Source of the DNA: Desulforhopalus sp.
GTDB taxonomy: Bacteria; Desulfobacterota; Desulfobulbia; Desulfobulbales; Desulfocapsaceae
DNA: 45,855 nucleotides
Direction: 5' to 3'
NCBI GenBank assembly: GCA_024710585.1
Contig: JANJUM010000062.1
Span: forward strand, 1-45,855
Shown: in pieces, positions 30,474 to 38,131 of the stretch
Numbering within the stretch: the stretch's first letter is position 1
How the letters are laid out: every line of letters starts with the position of its first letter
Position numbers and translations under genes: made by a program
The notes under the pieces: model-generated
The model's input: the letters and a program-made list of their open reading frames with translations, nothing else
The model's database searches: none
What the model was told of the DNA's origin: nothing

Positions 30474-31246
30474 CCCCACCACCCACCATTCTGCTCACCA
30501 ACGACGACGGCATCCACAGCCCCGGCCTGGCCAGGCTGCAGGAGGCCCTGGCCCCCCTCGGGCGCATCGTCGTCATCGCCCCCGATCGCGACAACTCGGC
30601 GGTCTCCCACTCGCTGACCATGAACCGCCCGCTCAAGGTGACCCCTCTCGGCGATGACCGCTACACCATCGACGGCACCCCCACCGACTGCGTCGCCGTC
30701 GGCCTCAAGAAGATCCTCGCCAGCCCGCCCGACCTGCTCGTCTCGGGAATCAACGCCGGCCCCAACCTTGGCGACGACATCTCCTATTCGGGCACCGTCT
30801 CGGCGGCCATCGAAGGCACCATGTACGGCATTCCCTCCCTGGCCCTGTCGGTGGGCGGCAGCCCGCCCCACGACTTCCGCGAGGCGATGCGCGTCGCAGC
30901 CCTCATGGCGGCGAGGGCGCTGGCCAGCCCCCTGCCGGCGGACACCCTGCTCAATATCAACGTCCCCAGCACCGGCCGGCCCTGCCGCCTGCGCGTCACC
31001 CGCCAAGGCCGGCGCCTGTGGGAAAACTCGATCCACGAGGCCCTCGACCCCCGCGGAACCACCCACTACTGGATCGGCGGCGGCACCCCGGTCCCCGACC
31101 TGGGCGAGGATACCGATGTCCACGCCCTGGCCATCGGCCTGGTTTCCATCACCCCTATCCACCTCGACCTCACCAACCACGCCGGCATCGCCTACCTCCG
31201 CGAGAGCTGGTGCCTGGAAGAGCTCAACGAGAGCCACAAACCATGA
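30470..31246 (+). CDS. surE: 5'/3'-nucleotidase SurE
   Basis: 258 residues, typical length. The N-terminus ILLTNDDGIHSPGL carries the metal-binding Asp pair; APDRDNSAVSHSLT and VSGINAGPNLGDDISYSGTVSAA are the other active-site segments. It dephosphorylates nucleoside monophosphates (and exopolyphosphate in some species) in the cytosol. The start overlaps the ilvY stop, and the stop overlaps the start of the CDF gene, both as ATGA. In many proteobacteria surE sits with pcm/nlpD/rpoS; the coupling here to ilvY and a cation transporter is different. Confidence 0.96.
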   Translation: MTPPPTILLTNDDGIHSPGLARLQEALAPLGRIVVIAPDRDNSAVSHSLTMNRPLKVTPLGDDRYTIDGTPTDCVAVGLKKILASPPDLLVSGINAGPNLGDDISYSGTVSAAIEGTMYGIPSLALSVGGSPPHDFREAMRVAALMAARALASPLPADTLLNINVPSTGRPCRLRVTRQGRRLWENSIHEALDPRGTTHYWIGGGTPVPDLGEDTDVHALAIGLVSITPIHLDLTNHAGIAYLRESWCLEELNESHKP

Positions 31247-32166
31247 TCGACAATGAACAGCGGCACGCGAGGGGCCTTCTAGCCATCAACGTCGGCCTGG
31301 CTGCCAACGCCCTGCTGGCGGTGCTCAAGACCACCGTGGGCATCATCGGCCACAGCCCGGCGCTGCTCGCCGACGGCATCAACTCCACCTCCGACGTCGC
31401 CTACGGCATCGTGGTGCGTATCTTCATGGGGCTGTCGAGCAAGCCCGCCGACAAGGAGCACCCCTACGGCCACGACCGCCTCGAGTCCATCGCCGCGGTG
31501 GTGGTCGGGGCCTTCGTCATCTCCACCGCCATCTCCATCTTCTGGTCGTCCATCGGCAATGTCTACGACCTGCTCACCGTGCCCGGCGAGGGGGTCGGCC
31601 CGTCGTCCCTGGCGCTGATCATCGCCCTGGCGACCATCGCGGTGAAGATCTGGCTTTCCCTGTGGACCGGCAAGGTCGGCCGGGAGACGCGCAACAACGT
31701 TCTCCTCGCCCTGGCCGCCGACCACCGCAACGACATCTTCTCGGCCCTGGCTGCCACCATCGGCATCGCCGCCGGCCAATTCGGCTACCCCTTCGTCGAC
31801 CCTCTCGCCGGGGCGGTGGTGGCCATCATTATCCTCCTCACCGGGGTGGAGATCATCCGCGAATCCACCGCCGATCTCATGACCACCCTGCCCGGCAAGA
31901 AGCTCACCGAAGAAATCCGCCACGTCCTGGCGGGGATGGACGAGGTCCTCGACGTCGAGGAAGTCCACGGCCACCGTTTCGGCGTCTATCTCGTGGTCAA
32001 CCTCACCATCGGCATCTCCCCCGACCTGACCGTGGCCGAGGGGGACCGTATCGCCACCCGCGTCGAGGATGTGCTGCTGGAGGAGATCGATCTCATGCGC
32101 CGCGTCTTCGTCCACTACCACCCGGTGCGGCCGGGGGCGGGGAAGGCGGCTCCCGGTCGGCAATGA
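31243..32166 (+). CDS. Cation diffusion facilitator, probably manganese-type
   Basis: 307 residues with five to six transmembrane helices (about residues 10-205), then a cytosolic ferredoxin-like domain (about 210-300; MDEVLDVEEVHGHRFGVYLVVNLTI). The metal-binding helix motifs read Asn47-x3-Asp51 (helix 2) and Asp160-x3-Asp164 (helix 5). Zinc CDFs usually have H/D-x3-D with His in helix 5; N/D-x3-D plus D-x3-D is the pattern associated with Mn2+ exporters such as MntE. Proton-coupled metal efflux across the inner membrane is expected. It overlaps surE by ATGA. Confidence 0.9.
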   Translation: MIDNEQRHARGLLAINVGLAANALLAVLKTTVGIIGHSPALLADGINSTSDVAYGIVVRIFMGLSSKPADKEHPYGHDRLESIAAVVVGAFVISTAISIFWSSIGNVYDLLTVPGEGVGPSSLALIIALATIAVKIWLSLWTGKVGRETRNNVLLALAADHRNDIFSALAATIGIAAGQFGYPFVDPLAGAVVAIIILLTGVEIIRESTADLMTTLPGKKLTEEIRHVLAGMDEVLDVEEVHGHRFGVYLVVNLTIGISPDLTVAEGDRIATRVEDVLLEEIDLMRRVFVHYHPVRPGAGKAAPGRQ

Positions 32167-32218
32167 GGCGGCGGCTGCCGCTTGCGAAACGCACCAGACA
32201 CTGACAGAAGCCGCCGCC
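32167..32218. terminator. Large inverted repeat between convergent genes
   Basis: GGCGGCGGCT (32167-32176) and AGCCGCCGCC (32209-32218) form a perfect 10-bp stem with a 32-base loop, directly after the CDF stop and just before the end of the opposing lytic transglycosylase gene. No T tract. Confidence 0.4.
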
Positions 32219-32227
32219 CCGCCGCAG

Positions 32228-33328
32228 TCACATCCCCGGAATACCGATGCGCTGGATGGCCACGGCGTTCTTCCCCTCTTCGTAGGCGGGCAGCCGCCCC
32301 TGCAGGCGTGCCAGGCGAAAGGCCAGGGCGTAGGACAGCACCCGTATCGGATAGTCGCGGGGCAGCTGCATCAGGTAGGGCTGGATGGTGACGAAATCGG
32401 TGGCCCCGTACTGCCCCATGATAAAGCGCAGGCCGCCGTTGGCCGGGCCGATGTTATAGGCGAGCAGGCCGAGGAAAAGATCGTCCTTCATCTCGCCAAG
32501 ATAGTGGCGCAAGGTGGCCGCGCCAACATAGGCGTTGTAGCGGGGGTCGTCGAGCTTGCGCCGCGATGAGGGGAAGTGGTGGTTGGCGGCAGCCAGCGCC
32601 TGATCGGGGACGCGGGTGATCTGGAACAGGCCCTGGCCGCCGTCGCCGCTTGGCCGCGGCAAGAAGGACGACTCGGTCGCGGCTAGCCCCTTAAGGAGAT
32701 CGGCGTCGAGAGCGAACCGGTGCGCCGCCTCGTCGATGGCCTCGCCAAAGGGCTGCGCACGGTCGATCATCCGCTGCAGCTGGACAAGATCGTGGCGACG
32801 ATAGGAAGCGTAGACCTGATGGGCCAGGGTCTGACGTTCCGCCTCCTCGCGGCCGCCGACGAGGAGACGGTAGGAGACGAAAGCCTGGTACAGCCTCTCT
32901 CGAGGCAGGGTGGCCGCCAGCAGGCAGCCAATGGCGATGACCAGCAACGGCGGCAGGAGCGGCGAGACCTTCAGCAGGCGGCCGCGCAGCTTATGCCAGA
33001 GATAGAGGCCGACGCCGCCGACGGCGATTATCGCCAGCACCGCGGCGGCGAAGGGGAGCAGGCTGCCAAGGAGGTCGCGTCCGGAAAAGCGCTGGGCGAA
33101 GAGACCGAGCAGCACCACCACCGCCACCCCGCCGATACTCGTCACCCCGACCATCTCCACCACCGCCAGCATCAGCCGCCGCGCCGGCGAAAAGAGGGGT
33201 GCCGGTGGGGAGAGCACGGCCTTTTTGCCGCCTCCCCCCTTGCCCCTGCCGGTAGAGGATGGCGTTCGCGGAGCTCTGGTGCCGGTGGGGCGTTTTTTCG
33301 CGGGTGGGTCGGAACCTGCTTTGGCCAT
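32228..33328 (-). CDS. Membrane-anchored lytic transglycosylase (SLT/MltC-EmtA fold)
   Basis: 366 residues from ATG 33328 (MAKAGSDPPAKKRPTGTR). A basic Pro/Gly-rich N-terminus (1-48) precedes three hydrophobic helices (about 52-78, 88-112, 122-142). The SLT domain (about 195-350) has catalytic Glu219 in ATESSF, GGQGLFQIT and the AYNIGPANG motif. It cleaves murein glycan strands, forming 1,6-anhydro-muramic ends. The membrane-embedded N-terminus is unusual; most family members are lipoproteins or soluble. In-frame upstream sequence lacks an RBS. Confidence 0.85.
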   Translation of the reverse strand: MAKAGSDPPAKKRPTGTRAPRTPSSTGRGKGGGGKKAVLSPPAPLFSPARRLMLAVVEMVGVTSIGGVAVVVLLGLFAQRFSGRDLLGSLLPFAAAVLAIIAVGGVGLYLWHKLRGRLLKVSPLLPPLLVIAIGCLLAATLPRERLYQAFVSYRLLVGGREEAERQTLAHQVYASYRRHDLVQLQRMIDRAQPFGEAIDEAAHRFALDADLLKGLAATESSFLPRPSGDGGQGLFQITRVPDQALAAANHHFPSSRRKLDDPRYNAYVGAATLRHYLGEMKDDLFLGLLAYNIGPANGGLRFIMGQYGATDFVTIQPYLMQLPRDYPIRVLSYALAFRLARLQGRLPAYEEGKNAVAIQRIGIPGM

Positions 33329-33474
33329 GGCGAGAGTTGCTGAGTTGACGTGCACCCTGCACGGCCTGACGGCTGCGGCCCGCCAGAGAGGGTGCGGAAG
33401 CGGCAAGGGTATCGCCTTCTCCGGCGAAGCGCAAGCCCTGCGAGAGCTTCTCCCCCGAGGCGGCGAAAAGCCCT

Positions 33475-33503
33475 TTGCAACCTCGCCGGAGATCGGCTAT
33501 TGA
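33475..33503 (+). promoter_or_regulatory. Candidate promoter of the caspase-domain gene
   Basis: TTGCAA (33475-33480), a 17-base spacer, TATTGA (33498-33503); the predicted start near 33510 leaves a 60-base leader to ATG 33570. Confidence 0.45.
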
Positions 33504-33569
33504 GGAGGCTGCAGCGGCCCGGCCCCCCGGCCTATAGCCCCACAACCTCAAGCCCTCGACGAGGCGGCG

Positions 33570-36029
33570 ATGCACCTTGCCTACAGAAGTATACTGACCT
33601 GCTGGTTCCTCCTGCTCTGTTCCTGCGCCCCACTGCCCCAGACACCGAGCCTGCGGCTCTCCGGGGTGGCGCTGACCCTCGAGCGACCGGCAGAGGAGAT
33701 CGTCGCCATGTCCCTGGCGCAGCATGGTGACCGGCTGCTCGCCCTCAGCGGTCCGGCCACCACGGGGGACGGTGCTGTCTCCTCCGCCAGAGGCGCCACC
33801 CTGCACCTCTGGGACCTCGGTCTGGGACGGCGCCTGCGGGCCATTCCCCTCGACGGCCTGGCCCTCTCGGCCACGGCCGCCATCTCCCCGGACGGCACCA
33901 AGGCGCTGGTCGGCGGCAAGGCCAAAAAGGGCGCATCGAGCCTCGAACTGTGGGATCTCGACCAGGGCACGAGGGTGCGCAGCTTCCCCAACCTCGACAA
34001 GGAGCTGACCACCGTCGCCTTCTCCCCCGACGGCCATACCCTCATGGCCGGCCACGGTACCTATATCTACCTCTTCGACGCCGCCAGCGGTGAGTTCCTC
34101 CGCCAGTTCGACACCGGCCACACTTCGTCCTTGCCGGGGCAGCCCAAGGCTGTCCACGCCGTTTTCACCCCCGACGGCAGCTATATCGTCAGCGGCGGCC
34201 CCGACGCCTCGGTGAAGATGTGGGATGTCAACACCACCGAAAAGGTGCAGCACTGGGCCGGCCACACGCGTAGCCTGCAGGGGGGCATCACCGGTATCGC
34301 CGTCTCCTCGGACAGCTCCTTCATCTTCACCAGCTCTGCCGGCGACGGCCTGGTGCGTCGCTGGAACGTCGCCGACGGCAGGGTCCTCGCCACCTATTCC
34401 GGCAACGAGGCCCTGTGGCAGGGGGTATGGGGAACCGCACTCTCCCCCGATGACCGCCTCGGCTTCGTCCTCTCCACGACGCCAGCCATCTATGACCTCG
34501 AGACCGGCAAGCTTGTGGCGCGTCTTACCGGCGGCCCGGCAGGCAGCGGAGGGACGACTCCCTCCACTTTGGCCACCGGCATCTTCGACCGCAGCGGCAA
34601 ATCGCTCTTTCTCCCCATGGCCGGGGCGGGGATCAAGGTCTACGACACTGTCACGGGAAGGGAGCGGGCGACGCTGACCAGCTTCACCGATGGTGAATGG
34701 CTGGCGATCACCGCCGAAGGCTACTTCAACGGCTCGCCGCGGGGGCCGCGCGACCTCGCCATCGAGTCCGGCGGCCGGCGCCTTGCCCTGGAGCGGCTCT
34801 TCGACCCCTTCTTCCGCCCCGACGTGGTCATTGCCACCCTGCACGGGGAAGAGACGCGCCCCATCGCACCGCTGACCCTCGCCGAAGCGGTCTCCAGCCC
34901 GCCGCCGACGGTGAGCTTCACCTCCGTCCCCGGCGACGCCGACGGCACCGCGGCCAAGGTCTGCTACCAGGCCAGCGGCCCTGGCGGCATCGGCGAGGTG
35001 CGCCTCTACCACAACGGCAAGCTCATCGTCTCCGACGGATACTACCGCGACATCGTCAAGACTCCGCCGATCAACATCCCCCTCATGGCGATGAACGGCT
35101 CGGCCATCCACGAACGGATGAGCCAGGTGTGGAGCAACACCACCGGCAACCCGATGCCCCTGGTCAGCCACGAAAAAGGCAACCACTTCAGCGACTGCAA
35201 GGAGATCGACCCGGTGGCCGGGGAGAACGAGCTCTCGCTGGCCGCCTTCAACAAGGGCAACACCCTGCAGAGCCCGGCGGTGACCACGCGCTTTCATGCC
35301 GCCAAGGCGCCCACCCCCCACCTCTATATTCTCACCATCGGCATCAACAAGTACCGCGAGCGGGCGGTTAACCTGCGCTTTGCCGCCAAAGACGCCGCCA
35401 GCGTTCGTGCCCGCCTCGCCGAGAGGGCGGCGGGGTTGTTCTCTCCCGCCGCCGTGCACCACGAGACCCTCGACAACGAGCGGGCCGGCAAGGCGGCGAT
35501 CATCAAAAAGATCAACGAGCTGTCACGGATCGTCAACCCCCACGACAGCTTCGTCCTCTACTTCGCCGGGCACGGCGTCCTCCTCCAGGACCAGTACTAC
35601 CTGCTCACCCACGACTACGACGGCAATCTGGCCGAAAACACCCTGCTGAGCTCCAACGAACTTGTAGACATTTCCAAGAAGATCAAGGCGCTGAGGCAGT
35701 TCGTCATCATCGACTCCTGCCATGCCGGAGGCACCGACGACATCGTCGGCAGCCTCTACGAGGCGCGCCTCGGGGTACTGGCGCGCAAGATGGGGGTGCA
35801 TCTCCTCACCGCCGCCGGCTCGGTGCAGGAAGCCCTCGACGGCTATGGGAAAAACGGCCTCTTCGCCCACGCCCTGCTCAACGGCATGGGCGGATCGGTA
35901 ACCGGGGTCGAGGATCTGGTGCGGCGCACCCTGGAGACCAGCGCCAGCCTGCGCGACAAGACCGGGGTCACCCAGGTGCCATTGTTCTTCCCCTATGGCC
36001 GGGACTTCCTCCTCTTTCGCGCCGAATGA
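33570..36029 (+). CDS. WD40-repeat lipoprotein with C-terminal caspase (C14) domain
   Basis: 819 residues. The N-terminus (MHLAYRSILTCWFLLLCSCAP) looks like a lipoprotein signal with the acceptor Cys at about residue 19. Residues about 45-370 form a WD40-like propeller (TLHLWDLG, LELWDLDQG, YLFDAASGE, VKMWDVN, VRRWNVADG, IYDLETG). Residues about 440-570 look Ig-like. The caspase fold (about 590-819) has His668 in YFAGHGV and Cys717 in IDSCHAGG, both intact. Bacterial C14 peptidases of this layout are mostly uncharacterised; most caspase-like proteins studied in bacteria cut after Arg/Lys or act in defence. Here the predicted location is periplasmic/outer-membrane facing, so a cytosolic defence role is unlikely. 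No toxin or defence gene adjoins it. Confidence 0.87.
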   Translation: MHLAYRSILTCWFLLLCSCAPLPQTPSLRLSGVALTLERPAEEIVAMSLAQHGDRLLALSGPATTGDGAVSSARGATLHLWDLGLGRRLRAIPLDGLALSATAAISPDGTKALVGGKAKKGASSLELWDLDQGTRVRSFPNLDKELTTVAFSPDGHTLMAGHGTYIYLFDAASGEFLRQFDTGHTSSLPGQPKAVHAVFTPDGSYIVSGGPDASVKMWDVNTTEKVQHWAGHTRSLQGGITGIAVSSDSSFIFTSSAGDGLVRRWNVADGRVLATYSGNEALWQGVWGTALSPDDRLGFVLSTTPAIYDLETGKLVARLTGGPAGSGGTTPSTLATGIFDRSGKSLFLPMAGAGIKVYDTVTGRERATLTSFTDGEWLAITAEGYFNGSPRGPRDLAIESGGRRLALERLFDPFFRPDVVIATLHGEETRPIAPLTLAEAVSSPPPTVSFTSVPGDADGTAAKVCYQASGPGGIGEVRLYHNGKLIVSDGYYRDIVKTPPINIPLMAMNGSAIHERMSQVWSNTTGNPMPLVSHEKGNHFSDCKEIDPVAGENELSLAAFNKGNTLQSPAVTTRFHAAKAPTPHLYILTIGINKYRERAVNLRFAAKDAASVRARLAERAAGLFSPAAVHHETLDNERAGKAAIIKKINELSRIVNPHDSFVLYFAGHGVLLQDQYYLLTHDYDGNLAENTLLSSNELVDISKKIKALRQFVIIDSCHAGGTDDIVGSLYEARLGVLARKMGVHLLTAAGSVQEALDGYGKNGLFAHALLNGMGGSVTGVEDLVRRTLETSASLRDKTGVTQVPLFFPYGRDFLLFRAE

Positions 36030-36048
36030 CCGGCGGGGAGAAGGCCTG

Positions 36049-37206
36049 TCACAGGCCGCGGCTCTTGTTGCGGCGGCTGTAGGTGAGGCGGTGATAGGTC
36101 TTGATGGCCATCTTTTCGCCGAGGCTGCGTAGCCCGGCGAGGGGGTTCTTGAGGCGCATGGTGGGGCGGTTGCGGATCACCTGGCCGCGGGCGCTGCCCG
36201 CCGGCAGGTGGTGCCGCGAGGCGATCTCGCGGCTGACGATGGCGAAGAGGTTTTCCTGTTCCAGCACCAGCCGCCGCGCCTGGACGATATACGGCAGGCG
36301 GTCCTGGTATTCGTTACCGGCCAGGGTGGCGGCGATGATCTCCCGCGTGCGCCGGTAATCGTTGATATCGATGGCGACGAAGCTCTCTTTCGGAAAGTAA
36401 CGGTCGGCATTGGGGGCGCCGTGGTAGAAGGGCAGGGTATAGCCGAGGAAGGCGTCAGGCAGCTTCTCGGTGAGGTGATGGTCGTAGACGTGGTTCTCCA
36501 CGGCAACGTGGTAGCGGTAAGGATCGAGGGCCTCGGCCTTGTCGTTCATCGGCTTGACGCCGTGGCCATAGACGTCGAGTTCGGGGAAATCCATCTGCAG
36601 GCGCCCGGTGAAGTCGACCCGGGCGGAATGGAGGGTGACCCTGCCGGTGCGCTGCGAGCAGACGGTGGAGATGGACCTCGACTTGGGGAGCGGCGCGGTG
36701 GCTGCCAGCTGATCCCAGCTGATGAACTCCCCCCCCGAAAATGGCAGTCCATAGTGCCACATCAGCCCGGGGTGGTGGAAGATCGCCCCCGGGTGACGCA
36801 TCGCCCACGGCTCCTGGAAGGTCAACACCCAGCCGAACTGGCGCAGATAGTCCCTGCCGAAGACGGTGATCGTCGAAGGCTCGCCGGTGATCAGCAGGGT
36901 GCGCTGGCGCGGGCAGGCGAGCCGCTCCTCGGTGAGGAAGGAGTCGCCGCGGGGCAGATCCTGATAGACCACCAGCCAGTCATACTCGCGGCAGTCGACG
37001 TCGAAGGTGAAGAGACAGTTCCGCCACTGCGGCAGCGACCCGGGAAACTGGCGCAGGAAGGCGGCGGCCGACCGGCCGCGACGCAGGCCGCGGTGCATGA
37101 ACTTGACTTTGATCTCCGCCTTGCCCCACCTCGCCGGCACCTCTGCCAGCGCCTCGCCGCTTGGACCCTCAGGACTGGAAAAGGAATAGAATTGCTCCGC
37201 CACCAC
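36049..37206 (-). CDS. GT10 (fucosyltransferase)-like glycosyltransferase
   Basis: 385 residues; the start is probably GTG 37206 or GTG 37203 behind GAGGGAG, as no ATG occurs before residue 37. The C-terminal half shows the GT10 donor-site signature: YRYHVAVENHVYDHHLTEKLPDAFLGYTLPFYHGAPNADRYFPKESFVAID. GT10 enzymes move fucose from GDP-Fuc to N-acetylglucosamine or glucose; the family name does not fix the donor here. The N-terminal half (KVKFMHRGLRRGRSAAAF...) is less conserved. No GDP-fucose synthesis or O-antigen cluster is next to it. The promoter is at 37269-37297. A small hairpin whose loop is its own stop codon (36043-36057) separates it from the caspase gene. Confidence 0.83.
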   Translation of the reverse strand: MVAEQFYSFSSPEGPSGEALAEVPARWGKAEIKVKFMHRGLRRGRSAAAFLRQFPGSLPQWRNCLFTFDVDCREYDWLVVYQDLPRGDSFLTEERLACPRQRTLLITGEPSTITVFGRDYLRQFGWVLTFQEPWAMRHPGAIFHHPGLMWHYGLPFSGGEFISWDQLAATAPLPKSRSISTVCSQRTGRVTLHSARVDFTGRLQMDFPELDVYGHGVKPMNDKAEALDPYRYHVAVENHVYDHHLTEKLPDAFLGYTLPFYHGAPNADRYFPKESFVAIDINDYRRTREIIAATLAGNEYQDRLPYIVQARRLVLEQENLFAIVSREIASRHHLPAGSARGQVIRNRPTMRLKNPLAGLRSLGEKMAIKTYHRLTYSRRNKSRGL

Positions 37207-37268
37207 TGCTCCCTCGCTACGTCAAAACCCCGTCTCCACCGACCGTTCGCGGCCGGCGCCGGCCGCCC

Positions 37269-37297
37269 ATCCTAGTGCGGCGGAATGGCGACGGCAA
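37269..37297 (-). promoter_or_regulatory. Candidate promoter of the GT10-like gene
   Basis: On the minus strand: TTGCCG (37297-37292), a 17-base spacer, TAGGAT (37274-37269). Confidence 0.45.
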
Positions 37298-37345
37298 GAC
37301 CTTTTTCACCGTCCTCGGCCGCCCCTGGCGCCAGACCTTTTCTCG

Positions 37346-37365
37346 TGGTATATGTCGACACGACA
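37346..37365 (+). promoter_or_regulatory. Extended -10 and palindrome upstream of the zinc-finger/ybaK pair
   Basis: TGGTATATG (37346-37354) has the TG-n extended -10 form; no clear -35. The palindrome TGTCG-ACA-CGACA (37353-37365) overlaps the expected start site and could be an operator. Confidence 0.3.
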
Positions 37366-37406
37366 ACTCATACGGCCCTCCACACCTCAACCAACGTGCA
37401 CCAACC

Positions 37407-37637
37407 ATGAAAACCGCCACCACCCCCTGCCCGGCATGCGGCGGCTCGGGGCAGACCTCCTTCTTTCAGGGCGAGAGCCGCTTCCTGCTCACCTGGGAGG
37501 AGTGTCCGGAGTGCTGCGGCACCGGTCTGTGCCTTGATGCGACGCCCGAACCCCTCGCGCCCACCCCGGCACATGCCACGCCCGGATCCGAGGCGCGGGC
37601 CGCCTCTTCCCCACCCCGCGGAGACGACAGACGATGA
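37407..37637 (+). CDS. Small DnaJ-type zinc-finger protein
   Basis: 76 residues from ATG 37407. Two C-x-x-C-x-G-x-G-like modules, CPACGGSG and CPECCGTG, 26 residues apart, match one zinc site of the DnaJ central domain. The remaining 35 residues are Pro/Ala-rich and probably disordered. No Shine-Dalgarno. The stop overlaps the ybaK start as ATGA, so the two are co-translated; a role linked to tRNA or protein quality control is only suggested by that coupling. Confidence 0.65.
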   Translation: MKTATTPCPACGGSGQTSFFQGESRFLLTWEECPECCGTGLCLDATPEPLAPTPAHATPGSEARAASSPPRGDDRR

Positions 37638-38107
37638 CCCCGGCGATCAACAGCGCCAAGAAGGCGAAGATCCCCTATACCGTGCACAGCTACGACCACG
37701 ACCCGACCGCCACGTCCTATGGCGAGGAAGCGGCGCAGAAACTGGGCCTCGACCCGCAGCGGGTGTTCAAGACCCTGGTGGCACAGACCGACGACCAGGC
37801 CCTGGTGGTGGCCGTGGTGCCGGTGGCGACGACCCTCAACCTCAAGCAGCTGGCCAGGGCCATGGGCGCGAAACGGGCGGAAATGGCCGATAAGGCGGCA
37901 GTGGAACGGGTCACCGGCTATGTCATTGGCGGTGTCAGCCCGCTGGGCCAGAAACGACGTCTGACGACGGTCATCGACAGCAGCGCCGAGCACTTCCCCA
38001 CCATCTTCGTCAGCGCCGGCAAGCGCGGCCTCGACCTCGAGCTGCGCCCGGCCGACCTCGCCAAGCTTACCGGAGCGGGCTTCTTCGCCATCGGCGAGCG
38101 TCGCTAG
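37634..38107 (+). CDS. ybaK: Cys-tRNA(Pro)/Cys-tRNA(Cys) deacylase YbaK
   Basis: 157 residues. SAKKAKIPYTVHSYDHDP, the essential Lys in RVFKTLVAQ, and YVIGGVSPLGQKRRLTTVID are the YbaK/EbsC family marks. It hydrolyses Cys mis-attached to tRNA(Pro) in trans to prolyl-tRNA synthetase. Translationally coupled to the small zinc-finger protein; convergent with the glucan synthase gene 24 bases away. Confidence 0.95.
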   Translation: MTPAINSAKKAKIPYTVHSYDHDPTATSYGEEAAQKLGLDPQRVFKTLVAQTDDQALVVAVVPVATTLNLKQLARAMGAKRAEMADKAAVERVTGYVIGGVSPLGQKRRLTTVIDSSAEHFPTIFVSAGKRGLDLELRPADLAKLTGAGFFAIGERR

Positions 38108-38131
38108 AGGAGAGACGCCCGCCTCCCCACC

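Noticed and set aside
32991-35462. 823-codon leftward open frame across the lytic transglycosylase start and the caspase gene
   Set aside because: It crosses two well supported genes on both strands, lacks domain motifs and has the composition of a codon-complement shadow.
36043-36057. GGCCTG/CAGGCC hairpin between the caspase and GT10 genes as terminator
   Set aside because: Six base pairs only, no T tract, and its loop is the GT10 stop codon; too weak to call.
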